Assembly: GCF_003937825.1 (NCBI RefSeq)
Contig: NZ_RSFW01000002.1
Location: 186,001 to 250,000 of the forward strand
Source of the DNA: Mesobacillus subterraneus
GTDB lineage: Bacteria; Bacillota; Bacilli; Bacillales; Cytobacillaceae
Direction of reading: 5' to 3'
DNA length: 64,000 nucleotides
Part shown: positions 52,991 to 63,600 of the stretch, in pieces
Layout of the letters: the number at the start of each line of letters is the position of its first letter
Numbering within the stretch: the stretch's first letter is position 1
The notes under the pieces: generated by a model
The model's database searches: none
The model's input: the letters and a program-made list of their open reading frames with translations, nothing else
What the model was told of the DNA's origin: nothing
Position numbers and translations under genes: made by a program

Positions 52991-53419
52991 ATGGAAATGC
53001 TACAGGTCTTTATGTGGATTGTTTTTCCCTATACAGTGGCAGCAATCGTTGCGATGGGGATAGTATGGAGATATGATGCAGCAGGAGAAGAAGCAGCTGC
53101 GTCCACATCGGGGAAGATCCTCGTATATGTGGTGAAAGGTCTGATGGCGGCAAGCACAGCAACAGGCATTGTCATCGTGCTCTCCAGCAAGATTTCAGAT
53201 GAACCCATATTGCTGCTTAAATGGCTCGTAAGCCTGGCCCAATTGGAGCCGGACCTTACCCTGATCCTGGACATTTCCATTCTCTCCAAGGTCCATTTTA
53301 TCGTCGTGTTCCTGTTTCTTTTAAGCCTGGCGTTCACGAAAGAATTTTATTACCTGTTCAAGCCCCATTTATATTTAAAAAAGAAAATATTGAAGCTCCA
53401 ATTTGAAAAAAGAGGCTGA
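52991..53419 (+). CDS. Short NarI-like membrane protein
   Basis: A 142-residue protein with three or four helices (about 4-26, 43-63, 73-88, 95-118). The start MEMLQVFMWIVFPYTVAAIV...WRYD and the end ILSKVHFIVVFLFLLSLAF...FKPHLYL resemble the two ends of NarI, the cytochrome b subunit of nitrate reductase. It is 80 residues shorter and has only two His residues, so it cannot bind both hemes as NarI does. ATG 52991 lies just after GAGGTGA. Fnr-type promoter and position beside ywiC suggest an anaerobic respiratory role. The NarI relation is a pattern-level judgement. Confidence 0.5.
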   Translation: MEMLQVFMWIVFPYTVAAIVAMGIVWRYDAAGEEAAASTSGKILVYVVKGLMAASTATGIVIVLSSKISDEPILLLKWLVSLAQLEPDLTLILDISILSKVHFIVVFLFLLSLAFTKEFYYLFKPHLYLKKKILKLQFEKRG

Positions 53420-53444
53420 ATCCCTTAGGATTTAGCCTTTTCTA
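53413..53444 (+). terminator. Intrinsic terminator after the NarI-like gene
   Basis: AGGCTGAATCC / GGATTTAGCCT stem with 4-nt loop and TTTTCT tail. Confidence 0.75.
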
Positions 53445-53570
53445 TTTTAAAGAAAGTATAAATTTTCGTGAACAGTGCCCAGCCCCTCGAATCAGCTCTT
53501 TGTCCTAGGCGTTGTCCTTTTCTGATGAGATTTGACAGTTCAGTGTCTTTTGCCATTTCTGGCGGGAAAA

Positions 53571-53613
53571 TGTGATGTGTTTCACTTTTAAGCAGTGCGG
53601 GCTCCATTATAGT
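53571..53613 (+). promoter_or_regulatory. Fnr-dependent promoter of ywiC
   Basis: TGTGA-TGTGTT-TCACT at 53571-53586 and TATAGT at 53608-53613, 37-nt offset. The box matches the consensus exactly. Confidence 0.8.
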
Positions 53614-53644
53614 TAAAGTATGAAAGATAAGGGAGTGTTGAATC

Positions 53645-54361
53645 ATGAAGTTATTTATGCCGAAGCAGCATGGAGCATGGGCGATGCTGATCATCCCGTT
53701 CTGGCTTGGAGCGGCCGCCAGTGAAGTGACATGGCAGCATATCCCGTTTTTCATCGGGTGGCTTTTATTATATTTGGGAACGTATCCACTTTTGCTGATG
53801 TTCAAGAAGAAGAAAATGTCCTTCTATCGTAAATGGACAATCATCTATATGCTGCCGGCTTTATTGTTCTTGATGGTTCCCTTGTTCACACAGCCAACAA
53901 TTGTCTACTTTGGTTTCACCATGATTCCATTTTTTATAATTAATGCCTATTTTTCAGCTAGAAACAAGGATCGTGCCTTAATGAATGATTTGAGCGCTAT
54001 TGTCGTTTTTGCGATAGCAGGGCTGGCAAGCAGTTACATGGCCGCAACCGAAATCAATGAGAATGCCATTCTTGTATTTGCAGCATCCATCCTTTTTTTT
54101 ACAGGAAGCACCTTTTATGTGAAAACGATGATCCGGGAAAAAAAGAATGCGCAGTTCAAATGGATCTCCTGGTCTTATCATTTCATCGTTCCTGTCTTAT
54201 GGTTAGCAATCGGTGAGATGGTCGTGGCCATCGCGATGCTGTCGAGCTTAATCAGAGCAGTTGCTTTTTATGGCAAACCCCTCTCAGTCATGAAGGTTGG
54301 AATCTATGAAATTGTCAACGCAGCCTTGTTCTTCATTATCATGCTGTTTGCCATCCTGTAA
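53645..54361 (+). CDS. ywiC: YwiC family membrane protein
   Basis: A 238-residue protein with seven or eight helices. The start KLFMPKQHGAWAMLIIPFWLGA is the YwiC signature (P-K-Q-H-G-A-W). In B. subtilis ywiC lies in the fnr/nar region and is Fnr-controlled; the same arrangement is seen here. Function unknown, related distantly to UbiA-like prenyltransferase folds. AAGGGAGTG before ATG. Confidence 0.87.
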   Translation: MKLFMPKQHGAWAMLIIPFWLGAAASEVTWQHIPFFIGWLLLYLGTYPLLLMFKKKKMSFYRKWTIIYMLPALLFLMVPLFTQPTIVYFGFTMIPFFIINAYFSARNKDRALMNDLSAIVVFAIAGLASSYMAATEINENAILVFAASILFFTGSTFYVKTMIREKKNAQFKWISWSYHFIVPVLWLAIGEMVVAIAMLSSLIRAVAFYGKPLSVMKVGIYEIVNAALFFIIMLFAIL

Positions 54362-54364
54362 TAC

Positions 54365-54397
54365 GAAAGCCGCCAGCAAATTGCTGGCGGCTTCTTC
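54365..54397. terminator. Bidirectional terminator between ywiC and the second fnr
   Basis: AGCCGCCAGCAA / TTGCTGGCGGCT perfect 12-bp palindrome with CTTCTTCT tail. Confidence 0.8.
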
Positions 54398-55089
54398 TAT
54401 TCTATATTGCAAACTTCGATTGGACAGCCCTCACAATCGATTTCTCTCTTTAATGTATCAATGGCATGTACGGTAATATACCCTTTATCGATGGAGATGA
54501 TCTTATTCCTTCTGAGCTCGCTCAACAGCCGGTTCACGACTTCACGAGAGGTACCGCAGAAGTTTGCGAGCTCCTGGTTGGTGAGGGAAACGTCTATCCT
54601 TTTCCCGTCTTCCGTGTCAACCCCATAACTGTTCACCATGCGGATGAGCGTGGAATAAAGAGCTCCTTTCTTACCGTGAAGGACAAGATCCCTGAATCTT
54701 GTTTGTGATTTGCGGTTCTGCAGGGACAGCCATTTGATCAGTTCGAGAGCCAGGCCATTATCCCTTGCGAGTTCATCTTCAAGCTTCTCCTTTTGGATGA
54801 CTGCGACACTTCCGCTTTCAGATGCTCTGGCATTTACGATATGGCTCGATGCCGGACTGAACAAAGCCAGCTCACCAACCAATTCCCCAGCCGAACACAT
54901 CCTGATGGTCAGCTCCCGGCCATCAGGAACCATCTTACTGATCTGGAACTTCCCGCTTTGGACAATGTAGAGCTCATTCGCTGTGTTTCCTTCTTCAAAG
55001 AGAAAGCTGCCTTTATCGAACTTTTTGATTGAATGGACCTTTTCAAACAGCTTATTCAAATTTGGTGACAGGGTTGTAGCAGCTAGCAT
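54397..55089 (-). CDS. fnr: Fnr-type oxygen-sensing regulator, copy 2
   Basis: A 230-residue paralogue of copy 1. Sensor domain GSFLFEEGNTANELYIV, helix-turn-helix TNQELANFCGTSREVVNRLL and the C-terminal cluster CEGCPIEVC (Cys219, 222, 227). Recognition helix (S-R-E-x-x-N-R) is the same as in copy 1, so both should read the same TGTGA sites. The promoter on the minus strand appears as TTGATG-18-TATAAT, with TGTGAATTGTTCACA upstream. Together the two copies bracket the whole anaerobic island. Confidence 0.87.
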   Translation of the reverse strand: MLAATTLSPNLNKLFEKVHSIKKFDKGSFLFEEGNTANELYIVQSGKFQISKMVPDGRELTIRMCSAGELVGELALFSPASSHIVNARASESGSVAVIQKEKLEDELARDNGLALELIKWLSLQNRKSQTRFRDLVLHGKKGALYSTLIRMVNSYGVDTEDGKRIDVSLTNQELANFCGTSREVVNRLLSELRRNKIISIDKGYITVHAIDTLKREIDCEGCPIEVCNIE

Positions 55090-55181
55090 GTAAATACCAC
55101 CTTATTTCGGGAATGATACTCCCTTCCGTATCAAATATTAATATTATTATATTGTAAAGCATATAAAATCATCAATAAAAT

Positions 55182-55198
55182 TGTGAATTGTTCACATA
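55182..55198. promoter_or_regulatory. Fnr/Crp-like palindrome between fnr copy 2 and argC
   Basis: TTGTGAATTGTTCACAT contains TGTGA and TCACA half sites but with a 5-nt instead of 6-nt spacer. It lies about 38 bp before the fnr-2 -10, off the geometry of the other boxes. Possible autoregulatory site. Confidence 0.35.
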
Positions 55199-55213
55199 TT
55201 GTTAAAAATTTAG

Positions 55214-55242
55214 TTGCGTTTTTAAAAAACTGTTCTTATAAT
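55214..55242 (+). promoter_or_regulatory. SigA-type promoter of the arginine operon
   Basis: TTGCGT, 17-nt spacer, TATAAT. A run of A/T follows (TAATTTATTTATAAATATAAG) where an ArgR/AhrC box would be expected; the match to the ARG box is only partial. Confidence 0.65.
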
Positions 55243-55310
55243 AAAAAGTAATTTATTTATAAATATAAGTTTAGTTGTTTATTTATGCATAGGATGGGAG
55301 GAGGGAAAAA

Positions 55311-56345
55311 GTGAAAGCAGCAATAATAGGAACGACAGGATATGGGGGCGGAGAGCTGATCAGAATACTTTCCCATCATCCCGAGTTTACCATTCACTCG
55401 ATCCACACGACGAGAGATGAGAAACCGGTCTCGGAAGAATATCCCCATTTGACAGGTATTTTTGATAAAGTCCTCACCAAGATTGATACAGAGAAAATTG
55501 TCCAGGAAGCAGACGTAGTGTTCCTTGCTACTCCTTCCAAAGCTTCTGGGAAACTTGCCGGCGCCTTTCTTAATAAGGATATAAAAGTCATTGATCTATC
55601 TGGGGACTTGAGATTGAAAAGTCCCGCAACTTATAAAAAATGGTATCAGCACGACCCTGTCGATCAATCGCTGCTGGAGAAAGCCGTATATGGGCTGTCT
55701 GAATGGAACAAGGATCAGATAAGAGAGGCAAGTTTCATTGCGAATCCAGGCTGCTATCCCACGGCTGTCCTCCTGGGGCTGGCACCGTTATTGACAAGAA
55801 AAATGGTTGATCCGAGAAGCATCATCATCGATGCCAAGTCTGGTGTTTCCGGAGCGGGGAGATCGGCTTCAATTGGTACTCTTTACGCTGAGTTGAATGA
55901 AAATTTCAAAATTTACAAGGTGAACGAACATCAGCATATACCAGAAATTGAACAGCAGCTAAGCCTTTGGAATGATGAGGAATTGCGTATTACATTCAGC
56001 ACTCACCTGATACCAGTCACAAGAGGAATCATGGCGACGATGTATGTGGAGCTGAAGGAAGAGTGGACTACTGATAGGCTGATAGATTTATATAAGAAGG
56101 TGTATTCCGGCCATCCATTCGTAAGAGTTAGGAAAAAAGGCGTCTTCCCTGCAATCAAAGAGGTAAAAGGATCCAATTTCTGCGATATTGGGCTTCATGC
56201 CGACGAGAGGACCGGGAGGCTGACCATTGTGTCGGTGATCGATAACTTAATGAAAGGCGCTGCAGGGCAGGCTGTCCAAAATGCCAATATCATGTTTGGG
56301 CTAGATGAAAAAGCAGGACTGGAAATGGTCCCGCTGTATCCATAA
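55311..56345 (+). CDS. argC: N-acetyl-gamma-glutamyl-phosphate reductase ArgC
   Basis: A 344-residue dehydrogenase. NADP-binding IIGTTGYGGGELIRIL, catalytic Cys148 in NPGCYPTA, and SGVSGAGRS substrate loop. Third step of arginine synthesis. GTG start after GGGAGGAGGGAAAAA. First gene of argCJBD-carAB-argF. Confidence 0.93.
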   Translation: MKAAIIGTTGYGGGELIRILSHHPEFTIHSIHTTRDEKPVSEEYPHLTGIFDKVLTKIDTEKIVQEADVVFLATPSKASGKLAGAFLNKDIKVIDLSGDLRLKSPATYKKWYQHDPVDQSLLEKAVYGLSEWNKDQIREASFIANPGCYPTAVLLGLAPLLTRKMVDPRSIIIDAKSGVSGAGRSASIGTLYAELNENFKIYKVNEHQHIPEIEQQLSLWNDEELRITFSTHLIPVTRGIMATMYVELKEEWTTDRLIDLYKKVYSGHPFVRVRKKGVFPAIKEVKGSNFCDIGLHADERTGRLTIVSVIDNLMKGAAGQAVQNANIMFGLDEKAGLEMVPLYP

Positions 56346-56356
56346 AGGAGGGCAAT

Positions 56357-57592
56357 ATGTATCAAATCATAACTGGCCAGAAATCGATAAAAGAAATTAC
56401 GGATGGCAGCATCTTGACGCCAGAAGGATTCCAGTGCGGCGGGGTCCATGCAGGCTTGCGTTATAACAAGCTGGATTTAGGAATGGTCGTCAGCGAGATT
56501 CCGGCAAGCTGTGCGGCCGTGTACACTACAAGCAGCTTCCAGGCAGCACCATTAATTGTCACACAAGATAGCATTGCCAGCGAAGGTATATTGAAGGCGG
56601 TCATCGTCAACAGCGCATGTGCCAATGCATGTACTGGAGAGCAAGGGTACAAGGATGCTTTGAATATGAGGAAGATGGCTGCCGAAAAGCTCGGTATCGA
56701 TGCGCATCATGTTGCGGTAGCTTCTACAGGTGTCATCGGGGAATACATGCAAATGGGCAAAATCGCAGCAGGGATTGAAAATCTTGCTATTGGCCAAACA
56801 GCTGAAGATGCACAGAATTTCCAAACAGCTATTCTGACTACGGACACTGTCACGAAGCACTGCTGTTATTCTGCAGAGATTGACGGTAAGACGATTCATA
56901 TGGGAGGAGCCGCCAAAGGATCTGGAATGATCCACCCTAATATGGCCACGATGCTCGGCTTTCTGACAACCGATGCCAATATCCCAAGTGAACATCTCTC
57001 TGCTGCGCTAAAAGAAGTAACGAACACTACCTTCAATCAAATCACTGTTGATGGCGATACATCAACAAATGATATGGTGCTGGTGATGGCTAATGGAGCT
57101 GCAGGAAACAGACCTTTGAATCCAAACCATCCCGAGTGGCCAGTTTTCATCAAACTGTTACAAGAAAGCTGCGGAAGTCTTGCGAAACAAATTGCCAGGG
57201 ACGGAGAGGGAGCGACGAAGTTGATGGAAATCTCCGTTAAAGGTGCGGGGTCCGATGAAGAAGCAAGACAAATAGGCAAGCAAATTGCAGGATCGAATCT
57301 TGTGAAAACAGCTGTATTTGGGGCAGATGCAAACTGGGGCAGGATCATCGGTGCGATAGGCCAGAGCAAGGCGGAGGTAAATCCGAAGACAGTCGATATA
57401 TCCCTTGGGAATATAGCATTGTTAAACGCAAGTACCCCGGTCGCCTTTGATGAAGATTTAGCCAGGGAGTACCTGATGAACGACAAGATACAGATTTTCG
57501 TCGATCTTCATTTGGGGAGCGGCAGCGGGATGGCGTGGGGCTGTGACCTTTCCTATGATTATGTGAAAATAAATGCAAGCTATCGGACATAA
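56357..57592 (+). CDS. argJ: Bifunctional ornithine acetyltransferase/N-acetylglutamate synthase ArgJ
   Basis: A 411-residue ArgJ. Self-cleavage occurs before Thr198 in HPNMATMLGF, which becomes the nucleophile of the beta chain. GADANWGRIIGAIGQS and the C-terminus SYDYVKINASYRT are family motifs. Recycles the acetyl group from acetylornithine to glutamate; whether it also uses acetyl-CoA cannot be read from sequence. 11 bp after argC. Confidence 0.93.
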   Translation: MYQIITGQKSIKEITDGSILTPEGFQCGGVHAGLRYNKLDLGMVVSEIPASCAAVYTTSSFQAAPLIVTQDSIASEGILKAVIVNSACANACTGEQGYKDALNMRKMAAEKLGIDAHHVAVASTGVIGEYMQMGKIAAGIENLAIGQTAEDAQNFQTAILTTDTVTKHCCYSAEIDGKTIHMGGAAKGSGMIHPNMATMLGFLTTDANIPSEHLSAALKEVTNTTFNQITVDGDTSTNDMVLVMANGAAGNRPLNPNHPEWPVFIKLLQESCGSLAKQIARDGEGATKLMEISVKGAGSDEEARQIGKQIAGSNLVKTAVFGADANWGRIIGAIGQSKAEVNPKTVDISLGNIALLNASTPVAFDEDLAREYLMNDKIQIFVDLHLGSGSGMAWGCDLSYDYVKINASYRT

Positions 57593-57605
57593 AGGGGCGG
57601 ATCAA

Positions 57606-58379
57606 TTGAAAACGGTGGTCATAAAATGCGGCGGAAGTGTGCTGGAGGAGCTGAGTGAACAGTTCTTTACTAGCTTACAAGAGTTGATGGACGATGGATA
57701 TAGTCCGGTCATAGTCCACGGCGGCGGACCAGCAATCAATAAGATGCTTGATTTATATGGGATTCCAGCACAGTTCGTGGACGGTCTAAGAGTAACATGT
57801 GAAAAGACGATGGAAGTTGTTGAAATGGTCCTGTCAGGCAAGACAAATCGCCAATTGTGCAGTCTCATGAAGAACAATGGATTCCTTTCGCTAGGCATCA
57901 ATGGCAGTGACGGCTTATGCCTTCAGGCTGAGTACATTGATAAGCAAAAGCTGGGCTATGTGGGGGAAATCAGAGATGTGAATACCAGATTGATTGGGAT
58001 GGTCATTGAAAATGGATATATACCAGTGATTACGCCAATCGGGATCGCTGAGGATGGCTCCAGGCTGAATATCAATGGAGACTATGCTGCAGCCTCCATC
58101 GCAAAGGCAATGAAAGCCGGGCATTGTGCTTTTGTCACCAATGTCGATGGCATTCTGATCGGAGGGAAGCTAATCAGTGAACTAAACGAAAGTGAAGCAG
58201 AAAACCATATTTCGGATGGAAGCATCCACGGAGGGATGGTTCCAAAAGTTCAATCCGCTTTATCGGCGGCGGCAGCTGGAGCAGGGAAAGTCATGATCAT
58301 ATCCGGAAAAAAGCCATTCTATAAAAATAACAGCTGGCACGGGACAGCGATTGTGGCGGCAGAAGGGGAGTTAAGATGA
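57606..58379 (+). CDS. argB: Acetylglutamate kinase ArgB
   Basis: A 257-residue amino acid kinase. [14 protein letters not shown] at the start, [12 protein letters not shown] (phosphate loop), and [17 protein letters not shown] start at 57606 after GGGGCGG; the longer frame from 57573 lies inside argJ. Lacks the long N-terminal helix of arginine-inhibited hexameric forms, so it may be the arginine-insensitive dimeric type. Confidence 0.92.
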   Translation: MKTVVIKCGGSVLEELSEQFFTSLQELMDDGYSPVIVHGGGPAINKMLDLYGIPAQFVDGLRVTCEKTMEVVEMVLSGKTNRQLCSLMKNNGFLSLGINGSDGLCLQAEYIDKQKLGYVGEIRDVNTRLIGMVIENGYIPVITPIGIAEDGSRLNINGDYAAASIAKAMKAGHCAFVTNVDGILIGGKLISELNESEAENHISDGSIHGGMVPKVQSALSAAAAGAGKVMIISGKKPFYKNNSWHGTAIVAAEGELR

Positions 58380-59530
58380 GCTATTTATTCCCTACTTATC
58401 AAAGGTGGGAAATTGAACCTGAAAAGGCAGAAGGAACGATGATTTTCGGTAAGGACGGCCGTCAGTACCTTGATTTCACCTCCGGCATTGGTGTCAGCAA
58501 TCTGGGCCATCGTCCAAAGGAAGTTGAACAGGCGATCAAGACACAGCTCGAGTTATTCTGGCATGTTTCCAATCTGTTCCCTCAAAGCATTCAGGAAGAA
58601 GCGGCTGAAAAGCTTGCAGAAGCATCAGGACTGGATTGTGTTTTCTTTGCAAACAGCGGTGCCGAAGCAAATGAAGCTGCGATCAAACTGGCAAGGAAGG
58701 CAACCGGCCGTCCAAAAATCATTACATTCCTGCAATCATTCCACGGCCGGACCTTTGCCGGCATGGCGGCTACTGGCCAGGATAAAATCAAACAGGGCTT
58801 TGGGAGCATGCTGGAAACATTCATCCACTTGCCATTCAATGATCTGCAGGCACTCGAGAATGAACTGGATGCAGAAACAGCCGCTGTCATGATTGAAATC
58901 GTTCAGGGTGAAGGCGGTGTCCATGTCGCAAATGAAGAATTCATAAAAGAGGCAGCTAAACTATGCTCTGAAAATGGTGTGCTGCTCATTGTCGACGAAA
59001 TTCAGACAGGAATCGGCCGTACAGGAAAACCATTTGCTTTTCAGCATTTCGGCATTGAACCAGATATCATTACCGTGGCGAAAGGACTGGGTAACGGGCT
59101 GCCAATCGGCGCTGCTGCAGGCAAAGCGGAACTCGCCGAGTTTTTCGGTCCGGGCAGCCATGGATCCACTTTCGGCGGAAACCCGATTAGTACTGCAGCG
59201 GCATCAGCCGTTATGGAAATTGTGTTTGACAAGGATTTTCTACAGAAAGCAGCCGAGAATGGAAACTATCTGTTCGATCTCCTTCAACAACATCTCTGCA
59301 GTATGGATATAGTAAAAGAAATCAGGGGACTTGGACTGATGGCGGGAATTGAACTTACGGTGACAGCCCAGCCGATCCTTGCAGAAATGAGGCAAGCGGG
59401 AATCCTTGCCCTGCCGGCAGGAGAAAAGGTGATCAGACTTCTTCCGCCGCTTAATGTGACCAGGGAAGAGATAGAAAAAGCTGTTCATATCCTGAAAGGA
59501 ACACTAAGAAAGCATGTAATCACAGCTTAA
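58376..59530 (+). CDS. argD: Acetylornithine aminotransferase ArgD
   Basis: A 384-residue PLP enzyme. [54 protein letters not shown] and the PLP lysine in [15 protein letters not shown]. Overlaps argB by 4 nt (ATGA). Converts N-acetylglutamate semialdehyde to N-acetylornithine. Confidence 0.93.
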   Translation: MSYLFPTYQRWEIEPEKAEGTMIFGKDGRQYLDFTSGIGVSNLGHRPKEVEQAIKTQLELFWHVSNLFPQSIQEEAAEKLAEASGLDCVFFANSGAEANEAAIKLARKATGRPKIITFLQSFHGRTFAGMAATGQDKIKQGFGSMLETFIHLPFNDLQALENELDAETAAVMIEIVQGEGGVHVANEEFIKEAAKLCSENGVLLIVDEIQTGIGRTGKPFAFQHFGIEPDIITVAKGLGNGLPIGAAAGKAELAEFFGPGSHGSTFGGNPISTAAASAVMEIVFDKDFLQKAAENGNYLFDLLQQHLCSMDIVKEIRGLGLMAGIELTVTAQPILAEMRQAGILALPAGEKVIRLLPPLNVTREEIEKAVHILKGTLRKHVITA

Positions 59531-59605
59531 TGGCTGTATATTTTTCGCAGTAAAATGCATAAAAATAAAATTTGTTAAATAAAAATTCAACTGGAGGGGT
59601 GTCTA

Positions 59606-60685
59606 ATGGAAGGATACCTGCATCTTGCTGACGGCAAAACATTTCAAGGGCAGTTGCACGGAGGCATAACTGAGGAAGGAATTGCCGGGGAAATCGTATT
59701 TTTTACAGGAATGACAGGATATCAGGAGGTGCTGACAGATCCCTCCTATAAAAATCAAATAATCGTTTTCACGTACCCATTGATTGGAAATTATGGCATC
59801 AATGATATGGACTTTGAAAGCAAAAAACCGCATGTGGCAGCTGTAATTGTCCATGAAGCAGCCAAAGACGCCTATCATTATGAAGCAAAATATTCATTTA
59901 CGGAATATCTGAAGAAATGGAACATCCCTTTACTTGAACACGTTGATACCCGGGAGCTGGTTAAAAGCATACGGCAAAATGGAACGATGCCAGCGGTTTT
60001 ATCTAGTAAACCAGAATGTGGCACAAGTTGTGACACTCTTGAAGGCCTCAAGGTTCAGGAGGTATCTGCATCGCAACCTGAAACAATCGGGATGGGAGAT
60101 ACACACATCGTATTGATTGATTACGGCTTCAAGAAATCAATCGCAGAATATCTGGTCAGGCAAAAATGCCTGGTGACAATCGTCCCTTACGATTATACCT
60201 TTGAACAAATTGGATCATTGAACCCTGACGGAGTGCTTTTATCAAATGGCCCTGGGGACCCGAAGGAATTATTAGCCCAACTGGAGGAAATTAAGAAAGT
60301 GATTCAGCATTACCCGGTGCTGGGCATTTGCCTGGGCCATCAGCTTGCTGCCCTGGCACTTGGCGGGGATACAAAGAAAATGCTTTTCGGTCACCGTGGA
60401 GCCAACCAGCCGGTACTCGATCTGAAAAAGAACCGCGTCTTTATGTCTTCACAAAACCACAGCTATGCAGTGGATGCAAACAGCATTGCAGGCACAGGCT
60501 TAAAGGTCCGTTTTTACAATCGAAATGACCAGTCCATTGAAGGGCTTATTCATGAAAAATGGCCGCTGGTCACGGTCCAGTTCCATCCCGAAGCAAGCCC
60601 GGGACCAGAAGACAGCGCCTTTATTTTTGAGGAATTCATTCAAACAGTCAAATACAGAAAGCGGAGAGAAGTCAGCTATGCCTAA
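59606..60685 (+). CDS. carA: Carbamoyl-phosphate synthase small subunit, arginine-specific
   Basis: A 359-residue glutaminase subunit. N-terminal FFTGMTGYQEVLTDPSY, catalytic Cys242 in GICLGHQLAAL, SQNHSYAVD, and His-x-Glu of VQFHPEASPGP. Supplies ammonia to CarB. Located in the arginine operon as in B. subtilis carA (the pyrimidine pathway has a separate pyrAA). Ends inside carB (8-nt overlap). Confidence 0.93.
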   Translation: MEGYLHLADGKTFQGQLHGGITEEGIAGEIVFFTGMTGYQEVLTDPSYKNQIIVFTYPLIGNYGINDMDFESKKPHVAAVIVHEAAKDAYHYEAKYSFTEYLKKWNIPLLEHVDTRELVKSIRQNGTMPAVLSSKPECGTSCDTLEGLKVQEVSASQPETIGMGDTHIVLIDYGFKKSIAEYLVRQKCLVTIVPYDYTFEQIGSLNPDGVLLSNGPGDPKELLAQLEEIKKVIQHYPVLGICLGHQLAALALGGDTKKMLFGHRGANQPVLDLKKNRVFMSSQNHSYAVDANSIAGTGLKVRFYNRNDQSIEGLIHEKWPLVTVQFHPEASPGPEDSAFIFEEFIQTVKYRKRREVSYA

Positions 60686-63600
60686 AGATAAAAGTGTTGA
60701 ATCCATTTTAGTAATCGGCTCGGGCCCCATCATTATCGGCCAGGCCGCTGAATTCGATTATGCAGGGACACAGGCCTGCATTGCATTAAAAGAGGAAGGG
60801 TACCGGGTCATTCTTGTGAACAATAATCCGGCAACCGTAATGACAGATCATCTATATGCCGATGCGGTTTACTTTGAGCCGATGACCCTCGAAGGTGTAG
60901 AGAAAATCATCGAGCGGGAAAAACCAGATGGCATCCTTGGAACTCTTGGAGGCCAGGCCGGATTGAATCTCGTCTTTAAGCTGAGTGAAAACGGCATTCT
61001 TGAAAAACACAAAGTGAAAGTCCTTGGGACATCGGTAGCCTCCATTAAGCAAGGGGAGGACAGGGAGGCCTTCCGCAGCCTGATGCACGAATTGAATGAG
61101 CCGGTTCCGGAAAGTGAAATCGTTCAACAAGTTGAAGAGGCTGTTGCTTTTGCCGAAAAAATCGGCTTCCCGCTGATCGTCAGACCTGCTTATACACTGG
61201 GTGGTACTGGCGGAGGGATTGCAGGAACAATGGAAGATTTAAAACTGCTTGTCAGTGGCGGTTTAAATGAAAGTCCAATCAAGCAATGCCTGGTAGAAAG
61301 AAGCATTGCTGGCTATAAAGAAGTCGAATACGAGATGATGCGTGACTCAGCAGGGACGTGTATTGCGATATGCAATATGGAGAATATCGATCCGGTGGGA
61401 ATCCATACTGGGGATTCCATCGTCGTCGCACCATCACAAACGCTGACCGACCGTGAGTATCAAATGCTAAGGACATCGGCCGTTAAAATCATTTCCGCCT
61501 TAGGAATTGTCGGCGGGTGCAATATCCAGTTCGCCCTCGATCCTGAGAGCAAAAATTACTATTTGATCGAGGTAAACCCAAGAGTCAGCCGGTCATCGGC
61601 ACTCGCTTCAAAAGCGACCGGGTATCCAATTGCCCGGATGGCGGCTAAACTCGCTGCGGGCTATAACCTTGCAGAACTGAAGAACCCCGTTACAGGGAAC
61701 ACTTTCGCAAGCTATGAACCAGCACTTGACTATGTAGTGGTGAAGATACCGAAATGGCCGTTTGAGCAATTTCCTCAAATCGACAGGACGCTAGGTACGC
61801 AAATGAAGGCAACAGGAGAAGCAATGGCAATCGACAGAAGCTTCGATCGGGCTTTCCTCAAGGCGGTCCGGTCATTGAATATCAAAACCGTGGATTTGAA
61901 GCTGCCTGCTTTAGCCAGTTTATCGATAGAAGAACTGTATGCACTGGCAAAAAAACAGACGGACCAGCGGTTATTTGTATTGCTCGAACTGCTGCGTCGG
62001 GGCGAAGGAATCTTGAGTCTCCATGAGAAAACAAAAATTGACCTATTCTTCCTGTCAAAATTCAAGTCTTTGATTGAGGTTGAAAATTCGATTCCGCATT
62101 TTGATATCGAGGGTATTACGGCTTCTGAACTTGAATTTTTAAAGGCGAGAGGATTCAGTGATGCTTTCCTTGCTCAGGAATGGAAGGCAGGAGAGGCAGA
62201 AGTTAGGACGCTGAGAAGGAAGTTCGGAATAAATCCAGTTTATAAAATGGTTGACACATGTGCAGCGGAATTTGCATCTGCGTCTAATTATTTCTATTCC
62301 TGCTATGGCGGAGAGAATGAAACTCCGGCACCAACGAGCAAACGAAAGGTGCTTGTCATTGGAAGCGGACCGATCAGCATCGGCCAGGGGATAGAATTCG
62401 ATTATTGTTCAGTTCATGGTGTTTTTGCCCTTCGTGAGGAAAATGTAGAAACGATTATGATCAACAATAATCCAGAGACAGTCTCAACAGATTTTGCGAT
62501 TTCTGATCGCTTATACTTTGAACCCATAGCCTTGGAAGATATCTTGAATGTTATTGAAATGGAAGGGATTCAGGAAGTGATCGTGCAGCTGGGAGGCCAG
62601 ACCGCTTTGAACCTTGCCAGGGATCTTGAAGAGGCTGGGGTGAAGTTGCTGGGAACAAGTTCAGCGACAATTGACTTATTTGAAGACCGAGATCAATTTT
62701 ATCAGATGCTCGATCAGCTTGGAATCCCTCGGGTAAAAGGAGAAACTGCGGCCGATGAGGCTGGGCTGCTTGCTGCTGTTGAGCGAATGGGCTTCCCGGT
62801 TTTGATCAGGCCTTCATATGTGATCGGCGGATTGAATATGGTCGTGATTCATAACCAGCAGGAGCTTCAGCATGTTCTAGAAGGGGCTAAAGTCCACTAC
62901 CCCATTCTGGTTGATCAGTATCTTGAAGCAAGGGAGGCCGAACTGGACCTCGCTTCTGACGGGGAACATATCCTGGTTCCAGCAATCGTCGAGCACATCG
63001 AAAAAACGGGAGTCCATTCAGGTGACAGCTTTTGTATCATCCCGGCGCAAAGCTTGACAGAAGAGACAAAGCAACTGATGGTGTCTTACGCAAAGAAGAT
63101 TGTAAAGCACCTAAGCTATAAAGGTTTAATGAACATTCAATTCATCGTAAAAGGCGAAGAAGTATATCTGCTTGAAGTTAACCCGCGTTCCAGCAGGACA
63201 ATGCCAATAGTAAGCAAGGTAGCCGGCGTGGAGTTAGTGAAAAAAGCGACAAAAATATTGCTCGGGAAATACTTTTTGTCGAAAGACGAAATCATTCTGG
63301 ATTCCAAGGCATCTTTTGTTTGTGTAAAGCACCCGGTATTTTCGAATTTTGCCTTGAAAGGGTTGGATTCCAAGACAGGTCCGCAAATGATTTCTACAGG
63401 TGAAGGCATCAGTATCGGTGCCTCCATTGAGGAAGCGCTGAATAAAAGTTTTCATTCCATCGGAGGCAAAGCGTTTAAGGGAGCCATTGCATTTACTGAT
63501 CAGGATGATCATTTTGAATTTGAAAAACAGTTTCCAAACTCGACGTTAATGCAGATGGGAAATGTCAAGGACCTGCAGCAGCTATCAGCTTTGTATTGTC

